Assembly: GCA_907163345.1 (NCBI GenBank)
Contig: CAJQUN010000002.1
Coordinates: 41,827,754 to 41,891,753, forward strand
Length of the DNA stretch: 64,000 bases
Direction: 5' to 3'
Source: Haberlea rhodopensis
Lineage: Eukaryota > Streptophyta > Magnoliopsida > Lamiales > Gesneriaceae
Program-made: the position numbers and the translations under genes
Part shown: piece after piece, positions 22,116 through 33,675 of the stretch
Position numbering within the stretch: the stretch's first letter is position 1
How the letters are laid out: each line of letters opens with the position of its first letter
Notes under the pieces: generated by a model
What the model was told of the DNA's origin: nothing
What the model saw: the letters and a program-made list of their open reading frames with translations, nothing else
Database searches by the model: none

Positions 22116-22854
22116 GATACAAGGACGGATCATTGAGCTGGGATTAGTTCTCAACTTACGTGAGAGCAGCTCATCCTGAAGACCGAATGGCGAGTCCAAA
22201 GAAGCAAGTTTCCGTGCTGAATAGATCCAAGGAAGAAGATTATTTTTATGCCAACCCAGAAGAATGCTTGCTGCCTTTGGCTAAACTCTAAGAAGTTTGT
22301 GATCCATCGATCATTTTCTCGACTCATATGCCTATATTTAGTGCACATGGATCGTGAGAATTTGAAGAAAGTTCAGGTGGTCAAGTTTGATTAACCCCTT
22401 GTTGTAAACTTATGGGGATTTTACATGCATATGGCATAAACTTTGGACAAAAGTCATGCACGATCCTTGCTTCAGATTTAGTTTATTTCGCCTGTACAGA
22501 TGGAACCCTATCATTTCTAGGTTGGCAAGTTTGTATTGCATTTGTATTACTATAATATAATATCCAGTGACAAATAGTGTTACAACAATTTTTCTTCCCT
22601 TTTACGTATTCGTTTATTTTGAGCCATTTTTTTCCTCTTTCGTAGCTTTTGGGTTTTGTTCCACAGAAACCACTGTCAACCACCTCATCTCCCCCTCCAT
22701 CTGCCGTGCCTTGGACGAGCCCCTCGACTACGCCCTCATATCCCCCTCCAATTTCCAGTTTAGTGTTAAAGAAATGCTTCTTATACCTGCTATGTATTAT
22801 TAATTGGAGTATTGCTATGGAGTGTGCTCAGATTCTTCAGGCTGCATTCAAGTA
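22116..22854. other. Unassigned, possible further gene fragment
   Basis: Around 22,160-22,290 one frame gives a charged peptide containing ASPKKQVSVLNRSKEEDYFY, which looks protein-like but which I cannot assign. A proline/serine-rich open frame at 22,649-22,855 is compositionally biased. Nothing else seen. Confidence 0.3.
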
Positions 22855-23175
22855 GGAAACTGTTGGTTGGCCACTAGGGAACAATACGTCGAGAAGGTAC
22901 TTTTGCCCTCTTTTCCCCCCTTTTTTCAATGCTCAGGTTGTTATTTGTTGATATGGTGTTTTCTGATGTAGAGGAAGAGAATGAGAAACTCCTAAAATTA
23001 CAGCAAGAGTGAGTGATTTTTTGGCTGGTGAATATTTGACAATTTGGCTGGGCTCACTTATTTATGTTTATGTTATTATCTTTTCTTCTCTGTATAGAGA
23101 GGAGGAGCTTCAGCTACAGAAGCTGAGGAAAATAAAGGCAAACCCTCGTCTATCTTTTGAGATGCAAGATATTAA
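22855..23175 (+). pseudogene. XAP5 CIRCADIAN TIMEKEEPER (XCT)-like fragment
   Basis: Three short exon pieces are visible. 22,855-22,896 reads, after a one-base loss, LATREQYVEK. 22,972-23,009 reads EENEKLLKLQQE. 23,098-23,175 reads EEELQLQKLRKIKANPRLSF. Their order matches the middle of XAP5/XCT proteins (TREQYVEK, coiled charged segment, K.N.RLSF), nuclear proteins with roles in the circadian clock and small-RNA production. The donor after exon 2 is mutated (GAG|TGAGTG). The conserved XAP5 C-terminal domain is absent. The call rests on short motifs from memory. Confidence 0.55.
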
Positions 23176-23735
23176 TATTCAAAAAATATATTCAGGTTCT
23201 TATCGAAAAGCACTCCCCTGATCCGTGCTTATGGTGGAATGCTTTTTGATACAAGAGGTATTACTATGTCCTATCCTACCTTTTTCATTTTCACTACATT
23301 GAGGACAATGCTATTACTTAAGTTTGGTGGAGTTGGTTTGTGAATTGATATTTTCTGATATTGTGAGTAGTGTGAGTGTTATTTCCTGGATTTTATAGTT
23401 TGGCCTGATATTTGGTCTGATATTGTCTACTCCTGTGGTTATGTTGTTAAAAGTTGATCTTGAATTATTCTGTGAAGAGCATATAAATAACAAGGAGTTT
23501 TGTTATCAGTGGATGGTTCTCTGTTACATAATTTGTGCAGCAGTCTAGGCTTATTATCGAGTGGATTCTTCAAGCAATTGGCTTAGTTTTCTTGCAAAGC
23601 TTGTCACTATTATTTAGTGATACTCGAGATAAGTTGATCCAATTTACGGACACCTTCTTTTACTGTTTTGATAACTACAATTTTATTTTGATCATGATTT
23701 TATAGGCCTAATTTTAGCATTACTTTACTCTCCAG

Positions 23736-25686
23736 CACTCCATTTCTCCGGAGATTGGAATTCATGGCCTACCGGTTGACAATTTCTCTCGCACAGGGAG
23801 TGGAGGTGTCAATCTTATCGTTTGTCTGTTGGAGTAGATCTGAGTGAGCCTGCAAGTTCCAGTTGGAGTAGTAAAACCAACGTAAAGTTTGAGGCGTGTT
23901 CTATATCAAGTGGTGCTAATTTGCTTCCGAATAACAGCTCTATCAAGCTTACTTGCTTCTTATGCTAACTGAATTCGATATCAATGCAGAATGTTCGTCC
24001 CGTTAATGATGATGGGCGCTCAATAACCAGAGATCTTCAAGGATCTCCAATTACTTGCAGGTATCTGAACCCGCTGCTTTCATGTTCTCATTTTTTGGGA
24101 CATTTAATAAGAACTCTCCTCTCTGATGTGTTTTCTTCAGTGGTGGCGATCATGATAGTATGGTAGTTCTTAAACAAGAATATCGATTTGCGAAGGCAAA
24201 TGACCGCGGTTTTAAACAAGCATTTCTTACCTAACCGGAGTAGATCTTACATTTGTATATATAGATATGAAATCAGTGAGTGCAGGTTGTGATAAATATT
24301 TGATGAATTTTTTGTAGTTTAGCTCGCAAATAGAACAAGGGGTTCCTATTCTTTCTAAGTGGCTGATCTTCAACTGGTTCAAGTTTGCTGCATCAAAGGG
24401 AATAAGGCTTGGCCCAGCATTTTTCTTGACAAGGTGAATACCGTTTGGCATGTCAACAAAAATTAATAAGATTCTAAAATGTGGGCCTAAATCTTGTAAA
24501 TGAGAAAGAGGGAGGGAAGATGATTGTTAAATGATAAAAGCTTTACGCAGAATAACTAAAAGACAAACAGTTATGAGAATGCAAATCTTGGACTAGAAAG
24601 CATTGCCAGTACACAAGATCATATTCTAACATCATTTCCTTGTGTTTCTCTGTTTGTGAATTTATGTATGTTTTAGTGTTCTAGTTCGTGCTCCTATATG
24701 TGTCCTCCTAGTAGACTTACAGGTGGATCTATTGTGGGGGGACATTGCTCCTTGTCAAGCCTTTTCAATTGGAGGACATGGTAGTGTGCGAGGCTATGGT
24801 GAAGGTGGCGTTGGATGTGGAAGATCATGCCTCATTGCGAACATTGAATTGACAGTACTACTGGTTTGTGATTTCATAATTTCCTATGAAAATGCTTGTT
24901 TTAAAATGATTATGTGAACTGCATCTTTTATATATCCAGTGTTCAAAGAGAATTAAGGCCCTTATACTTGGGATGTTTTAGGATTCTGGATAGTCCCCAT
25001 TTTACAAGTATTATTTCTAAATATATGACACCTCTTTAAGAAAATATACATTGTTGTAGTTGTCCTTGCAGTGATCATTGCTAAGCTTTCTCAATTTGTT
25101 CAGTACGCTTGAATTTTATATTGTATTTTCTTCTCTTCTGCTTCTCAAAAAGAGCGTCTTGCGTTTTCTATAAACATTGGCCTGATGATAATTTAAGTAA
25201 TCACTTCTTCATATTATTTTTAATCAGTTATTAAGTTCTGCTCTTTGTCATCGATGTCATACATATTATTGTATCCAGAGCCCAATTTTAGAAGGCGCAA
25301 TTTTTTTGGATGGTGGATCTGATTTGGGATCTGGTCGTCACGTGCTTGGTCGGTTTTGATCTCTTAAACTTTGTTTGTTGGACTGTTTAACAAGTCTTAT
25401 CTAAATGTCAACAAGAAACTTTATGGTCTAAAACCGGCACGCATTGTTTCCTTATTGTATGGTGATCTCAAATCTTAATGATACACAGTTTGCTCCGAAT
25501 TATGTAAGCTAAAGGGGCTTTGTTTATTTACAGGCAATCCTTCTGTGAGGCATGGTAAACCTTGAACCGGAGCCGGGTTTGGATATGGACTTTGGTTTAA
25601 GTCTCATTTGGGACACTTCCAGGTCGGCTATGTTGTCAATGCTTTTAACCAGAGAACCGTATATTTTGGGTTCAGTAACCTTGCTG
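23736..25686 (+). pseudogene. Chloroplast outer-envelope Omp85 beta-barrel protein (OEP36/39/80-like), broken
   Basis: Seven exon pieces with intron borders are visible: 23,736-~23,955 (GIHGLPVDNFSRTGSGGVNL, then frameshift), 23,990-24,060 (NVRPVNDDGRSITRDL), 24,141-~24,205 (HDSMVVLKQEYRFAKAND), 24,318-24,433 (SKWLIFNWFKFAASKGIRLG), 24,723-24,863 (GDIAPCQAFSIGGHGSVRGY), 25,279-25,349 (LEGAIFLDGGSDLGSGRHV) and 25,534-25,686 (LGHFQVGYVVNAFNQRTVYF). The GG.GSVRGY segment and the C-terminal strands are characteristic of the Omp85/BamA barrel of plastid outer-envelope proteins. Frameshifts in the first and last pieces make it non-functional. Most of the C-terminal half is present with its introns, making it the largest fragment in this zone. 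Confidence 0.82.
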
Positions 25687-25689
25687 ATA

Positions 25690-26215
25690 ATATTTGGAAA
25701 ATCTTGCTTGCTATAATTTGAAAATCTTGCTGCTAATATTTGGAAAATTTTGCTACTATTATTTCGAAAATGTTGCTGCTTTTGATCGGATTTTTTTACT
25801 GTTGTGTTTAATTGAAATGTTGTTGATTACCATGCGTCGAAACATTGATGTTGTGTTCATAAAAATTTAAATGTTGTTTCCTTTTTGGCTTATGTCTTGT
25901 AATTTTTTGATGCAAAATTCTTATCCATTAGTGAAAGGCTTGTGTTGTTCGATCAAGTTTGCCGTTGTGTTTGTGATTTTGTTTGTGGTCGACCTTGCTT
26001 GCTTCTTATTGGTTCCAGTGTAGATTGAGTTTCTCTAATGGCTGAGTTTCCCTTTCACCTTACATTTATTGTCTAGTGTCGAATTCTAATTGCTAGGGAT
26101 ATTGAATTTAGTGTGTGATTGGAGATATTAGGAGGAAGTATGATTTATTGCTTATCGAGTTCATGTTTGAGATCAATTATTATCGGATTGCGATAATGCT
26201 GGGAGTGAAGGGATC
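25690..26215 (+). repeat. Dispersed ~520-bp repeat (inverted copy at 63,150-63,690)
   Basis: The sequence from the TTTGGAAAATCTTGCTGCT repeats through GATAATGCTGGGAGTGA matches the reverse complement of 63,150-63,690 at roughly 92% identity by eye. It starts with a small tandem repeat of an AATATTTGGAAAATCTTGCTGCT-like unit and begins right after the envelope-protein fragment. The far copy sits where a leader intron might be. The family is unknown to me. Confidence 0.8.
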
Positions 26216-28098
26216 AACAAGTGGTTATTGTAGAATTGTTTGAATTTCTTAGTCTTCTGTTGTGAATGGAGATGACTTATCTAATTCTGTTATAGCATAT
26301 AAGTGTAGTGAGGAAAGACTTTGTTCTAGTGAAAGAATGTCTATAATGGCTTCAGTAGGTAGTGGCATAGTGCGGTAATAACACTTTCCATTTTTTAAAT
26401 GCCATGGAAGTATACCAGCATGAACTAGAGTACAAGCCATTCACTTCAATATGGACACATATCTAACTCTCTATTCTCTTTTAATTCCTCATTGCCTGCA
26501 ATTAAGTTCAACTTTGCTTATTTAGTCTGAATTTATGAATTGTGGCTTGCAGATAAGATAAACTCATTTTGGACTAACAGGAATTTATGTGAATCTGCAA
26601 GTTTTTGGTTGCGTTAAGAACCTCGACAAAGACTCGAAGTGGGAAAAGGATGCCAAAATCTGATTGCTAGCTGTCTCTTTTCGAATTTTGTAGAACTTTT
26701 CTATGTAGTTGGATGGATGCTACATTTTTTACTTGGCCTATTACGAACCTATTATATACATATACTTGTTGGCTACATTGCACAACCCCCTCTCCCTATG
26801 GAAATCAGGCGACCGCATTCACCTGCTGCGCTTGTGTATTTTTATGATGTTTCTTTGGGAGATTTGGTTCATGTGATTCACAAAATCTCTAGCTATGAAC
26901 ATGGATCCTCACTTCCAATTTCTATGTTTACCCACTTGACGACCCACATTGCTAATAGCAATAGTTACATCAAAACTCATTTACTATCAACTATAAAAAA
27001 ACAGAGAAATCAGTAGAGAAACTCAAAGAAATTGCAGTGTTGAAAGATTGAAGTAACATTTGAGAACTTGTGTAGGCTTTGTGAAGAAGAGGATTCAAGT
27101 GTACTATACCAAATGCAAAAAATGTCAAAAAACTAATTTATAATTATTTTCAAAATAAGATTTGGGAAAGTCATCGAGATTCGTTAAATTGCTCGTAATA
27201 ATGCATGTTATATGTGTATTTATAATCCGCAAATTATCCATAGTGAAATGATTGGTCTTGTAGTGAAGTTAGTTAAAATTGATGATTTCTTGGGCTTTAG
27301 TTAAGTTGCTACCAAAAATGAGTTTAAAAATAGGGAACATAATCTTCATTTGCCAATATAATCCTAGTGACAACTCCTTTATTCACCAGCTAAAGGAGAA
27401 TATTGAGTGAAAGAAATATAACCAACCTCTTCATAGAGATTTTTAAAGCATTCTCTAAAACTTTACAAGAAAAGAGTAATTATAAGGGTGGGGTGAGTGG
27501 AGAAGTTAGATATATGAAGGAGAATTTGTTATCGAGAAACATTCTGTATAAAAGTTCTAAAAATTATATTAAAATTAAAAACTTTAAAAATTATATTAAA
27601 ATTTAAAACTTAAAAATTCTTTTTATAAGACTCTTATTAGTTTATATTATATCGTTTATATATGATAATTTTTTGTTATTTTTATATCTTGATAATTTTA
27701 AAATTTTGAATTAACATATCTCCCTAATGGCAAGACCTTGCTTCTTTTTATGTCATGCTATTGAAAAATTAATGAGCATGGATAGTATTTATTTTCTGCA
27801 AATAAATTTCTACATTTATATACTATTCAATTGCGCCGACGCACTACCGATGCCTAAAGTTTGAAATATTTGTTTTGTCAAATTTGCAAATACATCATAT
27901 AATATAACACCATTATTATATTAAAAAAATGAATTCATATAACAAAATATGATGATGTTGAAAAAAATAATTTTTATAAAACCAGTTTGTATTTAATAGA
28001 GAGTTTAGTATGATTATTTTTATAAAATCAAACATGATATATCAAGATATTAAATAAAGTTAATCTAAATATGTTCTTAAAATGGAGGAGGTGTTATA
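26216..28098. other. Unassigned AT-rich region before the Mutator-like element
   Basis: No recognisable coding sequence. Open frames at 26,639-27,016 and 27,403-27,606 show no family resemblance. The part from 27,550 on is extremely AT-rich. Confidence 0.4.
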
Positions 28099-28107
28099 TT
28101 AAAATAA
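28099..28107. repeat. 9-bp target-site duplication of the Mutator-like element
   Basis: TTAAAATAA occurs at 28,099-28,107 and again at 41,046-41,054. The enclosed element begins GGGAAAAAAT and ends AAATTTCC, so the ends form a short imperfect inverted repeat (GGGAAA/TTTCC). Nine bp is the usual duplication length for Mutator-like elements. The motif is AT-rich, so a chance match is possible but unlikely given the matching termini. Confidence 0.7.
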
Positions 28108-28447
28108 GGGAAAAAATAAGGCCGGTCAATTATGGTTGAACTTTGTTGAAGCTAGTCTAAGAAAAACAATTAAACTATTTAGGTCCACTTTGGGCCAAAA
28201 AAACATATATACCCTTACTATTAAACCAAAATGAGATAAACCCTTCTTTTCCAGTTTGCATCGTCTCCGTTTGATTACATTCACTGACACAATTCTCCAT
28301 TCTCTCACTTCGGATTTGCACCGATTGGAAAATATTTTTTTAAACCTTTTCGATTTAATCCTGAATTCTCCTTCCATCCAACGCAATCCAATTCCTTCAT
28401 TCAAGATTCCAAAAACCCAATTTTCGTCCTTTGTGACACGATAATAC

Positions 28448-31400
28448 ATGGCTCTAAAGGCGCCCAAAAATTTGCAGGAAGTGGCTGAGAAGAGGAAGGC
28501 GAAGCAGAGCACTCGTGTAACAAAACATGGTATGCATACCGTTTTTGGAATTCTTGTAATTTTCTAATGAGATTTCTGTAAACATGGTATGTATATTCTT
28601 GAAATTTTCAGGTTTGTAATGAGATTTCTGTATTGATTTGGGTTTTTCCCCCAGCTAGAGCTTGTAATGATGAATTCAATTGCTATTGTAAGAAAAAATT
28701 CCATTGTTTTGCTATAAAAACGAAATACACGAGTTAGTGTGAAAAATGTCACTCCTATTTGATTTCATGACAGCACCACTTAGATCCTCGCCAACAGAGG
28801 AAGAAAATAGCAAAATATCGCCTAAGTCTTCATTATACAGATCTAACCTACAGATAGTAGTGAGTGATCTGAAAAAATTGAACTTGGAGATGACCATTTA
28901 AAAGTGTTGCTGCGTACGCCATTTTGGCATATGGTTAATGCAATTCAAGCCAACATGGTGGTATTAAATCATTGCAAGAAACGAGATGTGGCAATCAGGG
29001 AAATAATAGCTTGTTTCCACAAGGAATCTACAGGATTCCATCTTGGGGAGCATACCATGACCATTACTACCAGTGATGTTCGGGTAATTTTTGGAATAAG
29101 AGATGGCAACGAGGACATTGACACGCAGATGGTAGACTACCCATGTACAACATTCCTATCTAGATGCTTCCCCGAGAAAGAGACATTACGGGATTTTAGA
29201 ATGAGCAGGACCTCAATTTACAAGAAATTGATTTCTAAGGTGGGAAACCGTGATATTATAGATGTCAATGATGTTGCTCGGTTGGTTGTTTGGTACATAC
29301 TTGCGACATTCTTCATTGCTACAAAATCTTCAAACCTGAATCGGGGTTATACGACACTTGTGGATGATCTGGACAGAAATTGCACCCTCAATTGGTCGGA
29401 ACACATTTTAAACAATTTGTTAGTATTGTCTATGCGAGGAAATGAAGATTATTGATCCTGTGATGCGAATTTGTTCCCAGGTTCATGAAACAGAATCTCG
29501 TAGATTTGTACAAAAAGCTAGGCTTGATTGAATTGAAGGATCTAAACCGTGAATACGTAAGTGGTGCATGAAATCACAATGGGCATAAGAAATCATAACA
29601 GGTGCATGTAATTATGTAATTATAATTGGTGCATGTAAATTATAACTAGTGCATGTAAATTATATAACTGGTGCGTGTAAATTATAAATAGTGAATGTAA
29701 ATTATAACTTGTGCATGTAATCATAACTGGTGCATGTAATTTATAGCTGGTGCATGCAAATTATAGCTGGTACATGTAAATTATAACTGGTATATGTAAT
29801 TGAAAAAAGCACACCTAGTGCATTTAAATTATAACTGGGTCATCTAATTGTAAATGGTGCACGTAAATTATAACTGGTGCATGTAAATTATAACTGTTGC
29901 ATGTAAATCATAACTGATGCATGTAAATCATAACTGGTGCATGTAAATTATCATTGGTGCATGTAAATCATAACTGGTGCATTTAATTAGAACTGGGCAT
30001 GTAAATCATAACCGGTGCATCAAGTTGTAACTGGTGCATGTATATTATAACTGGTGCATGTAAATTATAATTGGTGCATTTAATTAGAACCGATGCATGT
30101 AAATCATAACTGATGCATCTAATTACAACTTGTGCATCTAATTGTCACTGGTGCATCGAATTGTAATTGATGCATGTAAATTACAACTGGTGCATGTAAA
30201 TTATTACTGGTGCATCTAATTGTAACTGGTGCATGCAAATTATAACTCGTGCATGTAAATTATAACTGGAACTGGTGCATGTGAATTATAACCGGTGCAT
30301 GTAATTATAACTCGTGCATGTAAATCATAGCTGGTGCATCTAATTGTATACTGGTGCATGTAGTTATAACTGGTGCATGTAATTATAACCGGTGCATGTA
30401 AATTATAATTGATGCATGTAATTATAACGGGTGCGTACAATTATAACTTTTGCATATAAATCATAACTGGTGCATCTAATTGTAACTGGTGCATGTAGTT
30501 ATAACTAGTGCATGTAAATTATAACTGGTGCATGAAATCATAACTGGTGCATGTAATTATAACTTTTGCATGTAAATCATAACTGGTGCATTTAATTGTA
30601 ACTGGCTGCATGTAGTTATAACTTGTGCATGTATATTTCAACTAGTGCATGTAATTATAACTGGTGCATGCAAATCATAACTTGTGCATGTAAATTACAA
30701 TTATAACTGGTGCATCGTAAATGCACCTGTTGCATCGTAATTGCACCTGGTGCATGTATATTATAACTGGTGCATGTAAATTATAATGTGCATCGTAATT
30801 ACACCCGGTGCATGTAATTATAACTGGTGCAAGTAAATTCTAACTGGTGCATGTAAATTATAACTAGCGCATCTAAATTATAACTGGTGCATGTAAATTA
30901 TAACTAGTGCATTTAATTATAACTTTTGCATGTAAATCATAACTAGTGCATCTAATTGTAACTGGTGCATGTAGTTAAAACGGATGCATGTAGTTATAAT
31001 TGGTTCATGTAATTATAACTGTGCATTTAATTATAACTGTGCATCGTAATTACACATGGTTCATGTAAATTATCACTGGTGTGTGTAAATTATAAATGGT
31101 GCATGTAATTAGACTTGGTGCATGTAAATCATAACTGGTGAATCTAATTGTAACTGGTGCATCTAATTGTCAATGGTGCATGTAATTGTAACTGGTGCAT
31201 GTAAATTATAACTGGTGCATCCTAATCATAAATTGTCCATGTAATTATAACTGGTGCATGTAAATTATAACTGGTGCATACAATTATAATTGGTACATCA
31301 TAATCATAATTGGTGCATGAAAGATAACTGCTGCATGATATATAACTGGTGCATGATATTTATAATTGGTGCATGAAAATATAACTGGTGCATCAGATAT

Positions 31401-33642
31401 TAGAAAGCTTTTTACCACTGTCAACTGAGGAAGCTGAACTCCTGCAACAAGGTAATCTTTTGAATCAAGAATCACCATACCTTGAACAACAAAATGAAGA
31501 ACCATCTATGGCAGAACGACAAGAACATCGAGCTGTAGATCTTAATGCAGAACCAGAATTTGACAAAAGGGAAAATGAAGAAGAAGAAGTTGCATATTTC
31601 CCAGATACAAAAATTGCCAAGGTACTGCTTGATCTTTCTGAACATTCCGGTGACGAATATACGATGATGTTGACATGTCCAATGAGGATATGTTGGTGGA
31701 AGTGTAGACTTGAGAACGAGATGGAGACACAACTCTTTAATGTTGCTGACAGAAGCTATGGTGAGGATTTTTTGTTTGCTACCGATGGAGAAGGAGATGA
31801 ATTACATGAAGATGTGAATATGACATGTGAAGAACCAATGGAATCAACTCAAAATCTAGATTTTATACAATCTTCAAAATTGGCCACACAACTCCAAGAA
31901 ACAAAGCAAGAACTTCTGAGAAGGGAAAATGAGTGCAGATGAAATTTGACTCATTTGTTTCTGAGCACGATGTCCAGTGGCTAGACAATGCAGAAATAAG
32001 AACATAGTTGGAAGAAGCAAGGACGTTTATCGTGCTGAAGCAAGAAGAACTGAAAGAAATGCATGCCACATATAATGAAGTGCTGAAACAAAAGGAGGAG
32101 CTCGACAACATTGTTTCACAGCTACATGCTCAAATCGAAAGATTAAAACAGGATAAGGAAGCAGTGGACAACGACCTGAGCAGCACAAAAACAGCTGCAA
32201 TGATGTTGAGCCAAGAAAATGAGAAACTCGTGAAAGAAAATAAGGCACAAACATCATTGGTTAAAAGAATTAAGAACAGATGGGATCGAATGGCCAAGAA
32301 AGAAAGCGACCATACGTACCCATCCTTGAAAAGGGCCAGGAGGTCAAAAAAAAAAAAGACTCTACTGAAAATGAAAAAAGATCAACCAAAAAAATGCAAG
32401 TAAAGATATAATAGCATTGCAAGACGATGATGATTTTGAAGTTGCAACACGCGGGAAAGACAATAAGGAGGACGGTCCTTTCAAGTTCAAATCCGGAAAT
32501 GCTATGTTCAAACGGTTGACCAAAGGAGAACGGGAATGGTTAATGAAATTCAACAATGAGCATAGACAATGGTATGACTTGTTTTAATTTTTTAACAGTA
32601 ATTAATTCAACTAGATGAAACCAATAAATGTTGCAATTTATCATTGTGAATAGGGGAGTGATTTGGCGAGACGATATGGCATAAAAACAATTACCCGTTA
32701 AATATATTGGAGCCATACTTGACGTACTTTCAATTCCAAAGACGTAATCGATTTATCAAAAGGGTTGTTCACTTGTCTATTTTCTTGATATTCAATTAAC
32801 TCACTGCCAAATGTCTTATCACGCCTTTCAGATTGTTGACTGCTGGAGCATCCTTATCGATAGACAGATTGAGAAAAAAGGGCAAAAGAAGCCTTACTAT
32901 GTTTTTGATTGCTTGTCTCGGGTAATAAAACACAAGTTATTAATTTAAATTTCTTATAAAATTCATGTGTATTAAATTTGTTCATGCTGCTTGACAAGCA
33001 TTACGTTGCAAGGAGATCACAAGAGATATATTGCCAAGAGACAACAAAACACCATATAAATGAGAAGATTGCCCCAGCCATGGAACATAGATTCCTTATT
33101 TTTCCTATAAACACATGCGACCGTGAGGACCCATCGGTGACTACTGGCTACCATTGGACATTGCTTTTATTTGACGTGCAGGAATCGAAGTGGACACACT
33201 ACAATAAGGCCACGTAGGGAAGAAGAAACTGATCACTACTTCGAGAAGGCCAAAATACTGGAAACTTGCGTTACATTTAAGAGTTATTTTCTACAATTAC
33301 TATAAGTATGTTGACAAAAGATTATGAACTAGTACCCAATTTAAAGAAAGAATATGTTGAAGAAGCGATGGATAGAGCGATTGAGTATGACCCTATATCA
33401 AAGGGTATACATTACACTTAGTGAAAAATATTTCAAATTGAGCCGTATATAGAAGCTGCACAGCAGAGACCTGAGTCCGTCGATTGTGGAGTATTCGTTT
33501 GTATGAATATGGAAAAGATTATGAGAGGACAACCGGTGCCAAAGCATTGTTGCATGGACTACAATACAGATTACAGGGTAAAGATGGTGAAGATGATTAT
33601 TCATGATGTAAGATCGTTACAAAATGATAAACTGAAGCTTTA
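28448..33642 (+). pseudogene. ULP1-like SUMO-protease gene of the Mutator-like element, degenerate
   Basis: Exon 1 (28,448-28,529) starts MALKAPKNLQEVAEKRKAKQ. After an intron, 28,774 on encodes a Ser/Glu-rich linker, then (after a one-base loss in an A-run near 28,875) a DUF1985/plant-mobile-like domain with LLRTPFWHMVNAIQANMVVL. The next intron (29,557-31,396) is filled by array 1. From 31,397 an acidic region and a coiled coil (about 32,008-32,280) follow. The C-terminal C48 peptidase domain shows the catalytic His in GYHWTLLLFD (33,152-33,154), the Asp at 33,173-33,175 and the Cys in VDCGVFVC (33,485-33,487). The triad is preserved, but stops near 31,942, 32,006 and 33,217 break the frame. 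Such proteases cleave SUMO from substrates; their role in transposons is unknown. Confidence 0.8.
29562..31396 (+). repeat. Minisatellite array 1 (~20-bp unit, ~90 copies) inside an intron
   Basis: Degenerate tandem units with consensus GGTGCATGTAAATTATAACT and 19-bp variants (GGTGCATCTAATTGTAACT, GGTGCATGTAGTTATAACT) occupy 1.8 kb. The first repeat-like unit overlaps the splice donor (TAC|GTAAGTGGTGCATG), and the acceptor AG lies in a repeat-derived GGTGCATCAG. The copy number is an estimate from length. Confidence 0.92.
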
Positions 33643-33675
33643 GATTGTGTATAATAACGGATGAAATACAATTGA

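Noticed and set aside
16675..26215. A complete Helitron carrying the gene fragments
   Set aside because: I could not find a convincing 3' hairpin followed by CTRR or a matching 5' TC end, so capture by Helitron stays a hypothesis.
30240..30440. Repeat-rich peptide ORFs (also 31,284-31,505 and 39,006-39,215, minus) with HAPVIITCTSYN-like units
   Set aside because: These are translations of the minisatellite; frame length varies with 19/20-bp units and there is no start context or domain.
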